Assembly (NCBI GenBank): GCA_016183815.1
Contig: JACPDW010000010.1
Location: 62,001 to 126,000, forward strand
DNA length: 64,000 nucleotides
Origin: Flavobacteriia bacterium
Lineage (GTDB): Bacteria > Bacteroidota > Bacteroidia > Flavobacteriales_D > Crocinitomicaceae
Reading direction: 5' to 3'
Numbering within the stretch: the stretch's first letter is position 1; every line of letters starts with the position of its first letter. This document shows positions 59,980-64,000 of this stretch, in pieces. Position numbers and translations under genes: made by a program. The notes beneath the pieces were generated by a model. The model searched no databases and was not told where the DNA came from. It was given only the letters and a program-made list of their open reading frames with translations.

Positions 59980-60660
59980 TCAAATTATTCCATTAAAAAT
60001 ACCGTTTATTTTATCTAAACTTGGTTTAAGTTTATTGTTTTTTTTCTCACAGCCTGAAAAATGAATGGATTGGGTTTTGCTTTCTTTTAATATTAACTTT
60101 ATGTTTTCTGGAGTAATTCCACCACCCAAAGCTATTTCAATTTTTTTACCAAATTTCTTCACTAAATTTTTTAACTCAAAAGTGTTTTTTTCAATAGGAA
60201 AATGTGCATTTCCAGAGGTTAAAACCCTTTCTATTCCTAAATCAATTAATTGTTCAAATGCTTTGTTTTTGTCTTTTACTAAATCTATTGCTCGATGAAA
60301 AGTGATTAGGGTTTGTGGGAAATTAGACTTTATTTCTTTTAAAAAATCGATATTGATTTCTGATTTATTGTTTAACACTCCAGTAACGATGTCAATTTTT
60401 CTATCCGTAAACGACAACACTTGTTCAATTTGTTTATAGATTAACAATTGTTCTTTTTTATCCGAACAAAAATGACCTGCTCTTGGACGAATTAAAATCC
60501 TGATTTGTTTTGTTGAAAAGTTGAGTGCAGTATTGATAAGTTTTAGTTCTGGAGTAAGACCTCCAACTTCTAAATTTCGACACAATTCAATACTGTCAAA
60601 ATGGAAATTTTCTGCTATTAAAAGGGCTTTTTTATTGGCACAACACAATTCAATTTTCAT
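59980..60660 (-). CDS. cutC: Copper homeostasis protein CutC
   Basis: SIELCRNLEVGGLTPELKLI, IRILIRPRAGHF, TFHRAIDLVKDKNKAFEQLIDLGIERVLTSG, EIALGGGITPENI. Confidence 0.93.
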   Translation of the reverse strand: MKIELCCANKKALLIAENFHFDSIELCRNLEVGGLTPELKLINTALNFSTKQIRILIRPRAGHFCSDKKEQLLIYKQIEQVLSFTDRKIDIVTGVLNNKSEINIDFLKEIKSNFPQTLITFHRAIDLVKDKNKAFEQLIDLGIERVLTSGNAHFPIEKNTFELKNLVKKFGKKIEIALGGGITPENIKLILKESKTQSIHFSGCEKKNNKLKPSLDKINGIFNGII

Positions 60661-62203
60661 AATGCATTATTCTTTCTTTGAAGGAAAGTATCCCGATAAA
60701 AAATCCTGTAATACTAGCACCCATTTGGGTTTCTAAGGTATCTTCACTCATAAAAGAAAGTATTAATAATGTTAAGATTATAAAATAATAAATATTTTTT
60801 TTCTTAATTATATAATTGAAAAACAGTACACAAAACAACAAAAATAATCCACCTCCAATAATTCCAAACGAAGCAAAATAAGTCAAAAATTGGTTGTGCG
60901 TTCTTAACCTATTTGCCGACCATAATTTTGAATCAACAGTCTTATAATAATTATTAAACTCGTCTTCTAAATCACCCGAGGAGACACCAATCAACCAGTT
61001 ATTAGTAAATAAATGCAAGGCAACTTTAAAATACTCTATTCTTTGTCTAATTGTTTTTCCATTAGGATCATTGTCGTTCCATTCACGTTTAATGTCCTGC
61101 AAACGATTTATCATTCCATACGATTTATCAACACAACAATTGTAAATTCCTTTTTCTATGTTTTTAATGTCTTTTTTTGATAATTTTTTGAAATGTTGGG
61201 CATCTTTTTTTAGATATCCTTTAGACGACATGTATTGTAACAAAATATAATAAGTTACATACCCATTACTATTTTGAGCGTGTAAATTTTGGTCACTTAC
61301 TTTACACCATTCTTCTTCTAATTCTTTTTTACAAATGTAGGTATAAACAGGAGTACCATTTACCATCGTTTTATTAGTTGGAAAAGATTCGTATTGATTA
61401 CCTTTTATTGTTAATTCATTTGTTTTGGGATAAATTATTTTACTTTCCAATACTTTAATTTTCTGAATATAATAAAAAGTGATTGAAGTTATTAAAACCA
61501 ATAAAAACCCTAAAAAGAGTAAAACAATTTTTTTATTCCATTTAGTATGAAGGTAATAGCAAAAATAAAAAACTGCTGATATTAGGATTGAAATATAAGC
61601 ACTTATCACCTCTGAAAAGTATATATAAATTAGAAACCATAGAATTAAAAATATAAAAAAAATACGATGTTTTTTTTCATTAAAAAACATTAAATAAATG
61701 CTAACACTTACTCCAATACTCATCATTAAACCAAAACGAATATGAGAAAGAAAAATTGACATCTCTCGAAAATCTGTCTGAGAAGTATAAACAAAATAAT
61801 GAATAAAATTTATTAAAGAGCTGAGGAAGAGTCCAGATAGAAAACAATATAATACTATATGAATATGTTTTTTTTCTAAAGTTTGATTAAATAAAAACAC
61901 AAAGGGTAATGCATAAAAAGACATTTTAATATTAATGTCTTTCCAAAAAAATTCTGTATTATCTGTCCAAAAATAATTTAAAAAATGAAAGGAAATAAAA
62001 AGTAATAAAATTGAAAATGCTGCATTTGATTTAAAAGCATTCCAATATTTCTTTTTATCCCATTCTAAAAGGGTGATTAAAGACAAGTAAATTGTAGATA
62101 AAGAGAGAATTATTTTGCTAAAGGACAATCCGAATGCAAAAAAACATAAACCAATAAGCAATAATACTTGAACTTTTTCTACACTCCAATATTTGCTTAT
62201 CAT
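60650..62203 (-). CDS. O-antigen ligase/polymerase family protein
   Basis: Polytopic membrane protein with large central soluble loop; LRTHNQFLTYFASFGIIGG motif of Wzy_C/O-antigen ligase family. Confidence 0.82.
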   Translation of the reverse strand: MISKYWSVEKVQVLLLIGLCFFAFGLSFSKIILSLSTIYLSLITLLEWDKKKYWNAFKSNAAFSILLLFISFHFLNYFWTDNTEFFWKDINIKMSFYALPFVFLFNQTLEKKHIHIVLYCFLSGLFLSSLINFIHYFVYTSQTDFREMSIFLSHIRFGLMMSIGVSVSIYLMFFNEKKHRIFFIFLILWFLIYIYFSEVISAYISILISAVFYFCYYLHTKWNKKIVLLFLGFLLVLITSITFYYIQKIKVLESKIIYPKTNELTIKGNQYESFPTNKTMVNGTPVYTYICKKELEEEWCKVSDQNLHAQNSNGYVTYYILLQYMSSKGYLKKDAQHFKKLSKKDIKNIEKGIYNCCVDKSYGMINRLQDIKREWNDNDPNGKTIRQRIEYFKVALHLFTNNWLIGVSSGDLEDEFNNYYKTVDSKLWSANRLRTHNQFLTYFASFGIIGGGLFLLFCVLFFNYIIKKKNIYYFIILTLLILSFMSEDTLETQMGASITGFFIGILSFKERIMHYEN

Positions 62204-62236
62204 TGATTTAAAAATCGGTTAACTAATAAACGTACT

Positions 62237-63880
62237 TTATTTCAAAATAGTATGATAAGCATTTAAATCTTTGAATAAATCCTTGCTTTTAATAATGTAT
62301 TCATCGTGTTTAAAAGAGGCCAAAGCTCTTCCTTTTTGAAAATAATATCTAGAAACAATTTCATTTTCAAGCATTTCGATAATTTCAGGTTTAAATTTCT
62401 CTAAATCTCGTTCTTTTGAAGGTGTTACTTTTTTAAGGATAGATTCGTATTCTGTTTTAATGTCATTGTAATATTCTTCTTCTTCTACCACCTCTTTCAT
62501 TTTTTGTAACATTTCCTCGGAGGCAGTAGTATAATTAAAAGTATCTTTAACTACAATTTTTTTAAACTCATTATAATCGTTTTCAGAAAGTGAAAAAGTT
62601 TCAGCTGAGGCAATCGAAGGGTGTTTAAAATAATATTGGGTTGCAAAATCAAACATTAAATTATTACCTACTAACATAGCTGTAAATCTGTTAAAATTTC
62701 TTTCATCTATTACAACATCAGGTTCTATTCCTCTTCCATCAATCACTTTTCTTCCGTTTTGTGTTTTAAAAATTTTAATGAGTGAATCGGGAATTTCTTT
62801 TGGACGGTCGTTTACTGCTTTTTCATAATATTCTAACTTTTGCACACATCGTCCTGACGGAGTATAATATTTGGCAATGGTCATTTTTACTTTAGAACCA
62901 TATTTCAAATCGTAAGTTCGTTGAACTAATCCTTTGCCAAAGGAAGTTGTTCCAACTATTACCGCTCTATCTAAATCTTGCAAACTTCCAGCTACAATTT
63001 CACTAGCAGAAGCAGAATTTTCATCAATTAAAACAATTAAAGGAATATTTAAATCCAAAGGTTCGTCAGTGGTTTTATATACTCTATTCTCTTCAGGAAT
63101 TCGACCTTTTGTACTGACAACCAATTGACCCTTTTTTACAAAGAAATTCACAATTTTTACTGCTTCAATCAGCAATCCACCACCATTTCCTCTTAAATCA
63201 AGAATAAGTTGCTGTACGTTTTTTTGTTTTAAATCCTGATAAGATTTTTTAACCTCTGCTGATGCAGTTTGAGTAAAACTATTAAGTTTTATATATCCAA
63301 TTTTGTCGTCTAACATACCAGAAAAAGGTACATCAGGAATTTTTATCTCATCTCTTGTGATTGGAATGGTTAATTCATCTTTTTCGTTTCTTAAAAGTTT
63401 AACTTCAATACTTGACCCTTTTGGTCCTTTTAAAGCAGAGGAAACTTCATCGCTTGGTTTGTCAAACATATTTTTACCATCAATAAACAAAATTTTATCA
63501 CCCGCTAAAAGACCAGATTTTTGAGCTGGATTACCTTCGTACGGTTCAGCAATATAGGTATATTTATCTATTTTTCTTATTAAAGCACCAATTCCACCAT
63601 ACTGTCCAGTTGTCATTAATCGATAATCTTCCAGGTCTGATTCGTGAATATAAACTGTATAGGGGTCTAGTCCTTTTAACATTGCATCAATTGCATCTTT
63701 TGACATTTTACCCGGCTTGATGTCATCAACAAAATACATTTCCAAGTGTTGATAAATCATGTCCATCAACTCCATTCCTTTGATGTATTCAAATCCAGTA
63801 GATTGACTTCTTACAAAAGAAATAGGAAGGAAGGTTAAACTAAAAATAAGAGCTAATATCTTAATTTTGATTAGATTCAT
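62237..63880 (-). CDS. S41 family (C-terminal processing) peptidase
   Basis: PDZ GALIRKIDKYTYIAEPYEGNPAQKSGLLAGDKIL; LDLRGNGGGLL; VLIDENSASASEIVAGSLQD; GTTSFGKGLVQ. In-frame starts at 63895 or 63880. Confidence 0.93.
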   Translation of the reverse strand: MNLIKIKILALIFSLTFLPISFVRSQSTGFEYIKGMELMDMIYQHLEMYFVDDIKPGKMSKDAIDAMLKGLDPYTVYIHESDLEDYRLMTTGQYGGIGALIRKIDKYTYIAEPYEGNPAQKSGLLAGDKILFIDGKNMFDKPSDEVSSALKGPKGSSIEVKLLRNEKDELTIPITRDEIKIPDVPFSGMLDDKIGYIKLNSFTQTASAEVKKSYQDLKQKNVQQLILDLRGNGGGLLIEAVKIVNFFVKKGQLVVSTKGRIPEENRVYKTTDEPLDLNIPLIVLIDENSASASEIVAGSLQDLDRAVIVGTTSFGKGLVQRTYDLKYGSKVKMTIAKYYTPSGRCVQKLEYYEKAVNDRPKEIPDSLIKIFKTQNGRKVIDGRGIEPDVVIDERNFNRFTAMLVGNNLMFDFATQYYFKHPSIASAETFSLSENDYNEFKKIVVKDTFNYTTASEEMLQKMKEVVEEEEYYNDIKTEYESILKKVTPSKERDLEKFKPEIIEMLENEIVSRYYFQKGRALASFKHDEYIIKSKDLFKDLNAYHTILK

Positions 63881-64000
63881 GAACTGTATTTTCATTAATT
63901 ATAAGTGTAAAAAGACTTTTTATTTTATCGTTTAAAATTACATATTTTAATTCTTCTCTTGCTGTATAGATTAAAAAAAGTACTAATTTTTTTTCACTTT
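63861..64000 (-). CDS. rnpA: Probable ribonuclease P protein component, C-terminal fragment (cut by window end)
   Basis: Hand translation on minus strand: SEKKLVLFLIYTAREELKYVILNDKIKSLFTLIINENTVHESNQN*; resembles RnpA C-terminus (xLxFIYTAKE...). Confidence 0.55.
   Translation of the reverse strand, partial: SEKKLVLFLIYTAREELKYVILNDKIKSLFTLIINENTVHESNQN

Noticed and set aside
1-64000. CRISPR arrays, tRNA/rRNA genes, transposases, phage or restriction/defence genes
   Set aside because: Looked for and not seen; all sizeable ORFs have housekeeping, envelope or T9SS-type assignments.

Overview
The window is about 64 kb of low-GC bacterial chromosome with the hallmarks of Bacteroidota, probably Flavobacteriales (lineage is inference). 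Those hallmarks are a gldK-gldL-gldM-gldN type IX secretion (T9SS) cluster with a PorP/SprF gene, several T9SS cargo C-terminal domains, and TAnnTTTG-type promoter boxes. It is densely coding and mostly housekeeping or envelope content: yceD-rpmF-plsX-fabH-accB-accC, truB, purM-prfA, an OmpA/TSP3 protein, rfbA-rfbC-rfbB, a MoxR ATPase with two parvulin PPIases, a bactofilin-M23 peptidase pair, hemH-lpxK-punA-gatB, two tandem TlpA-like thioredoxins with lpxH, cutC, an O-antigen ligase and an S41 protease. Two genes cut by the window edges and absent from the ORF track were read by hand: a Cys/Gly-rich secreted protein start (1..136, -) and a probable rnpA C-terminus (63861..64000, -). I saw no rRNA, tRNA, CRISPR array, transposase or prophage. 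I did not find a clearly new multi-gene system. The best leads are (i) two giant/modular T9SS type-B cargo proteins with uncharacterised neighbours (a 130-aa secreted protein translationally coupled to one, a 7-bladed propeller protein converging on the other), (ii) a GLPGLI protein overlapping an outer-membrane beta-barrel gene, (iii) a T9SS-exported thioredoxin-like protein with a CSSC motif overlapping a CCSGGG-type secreted protein, and (iv) TAnnTTTG boxes so close to start codons that leaderless transcripts are plausible.
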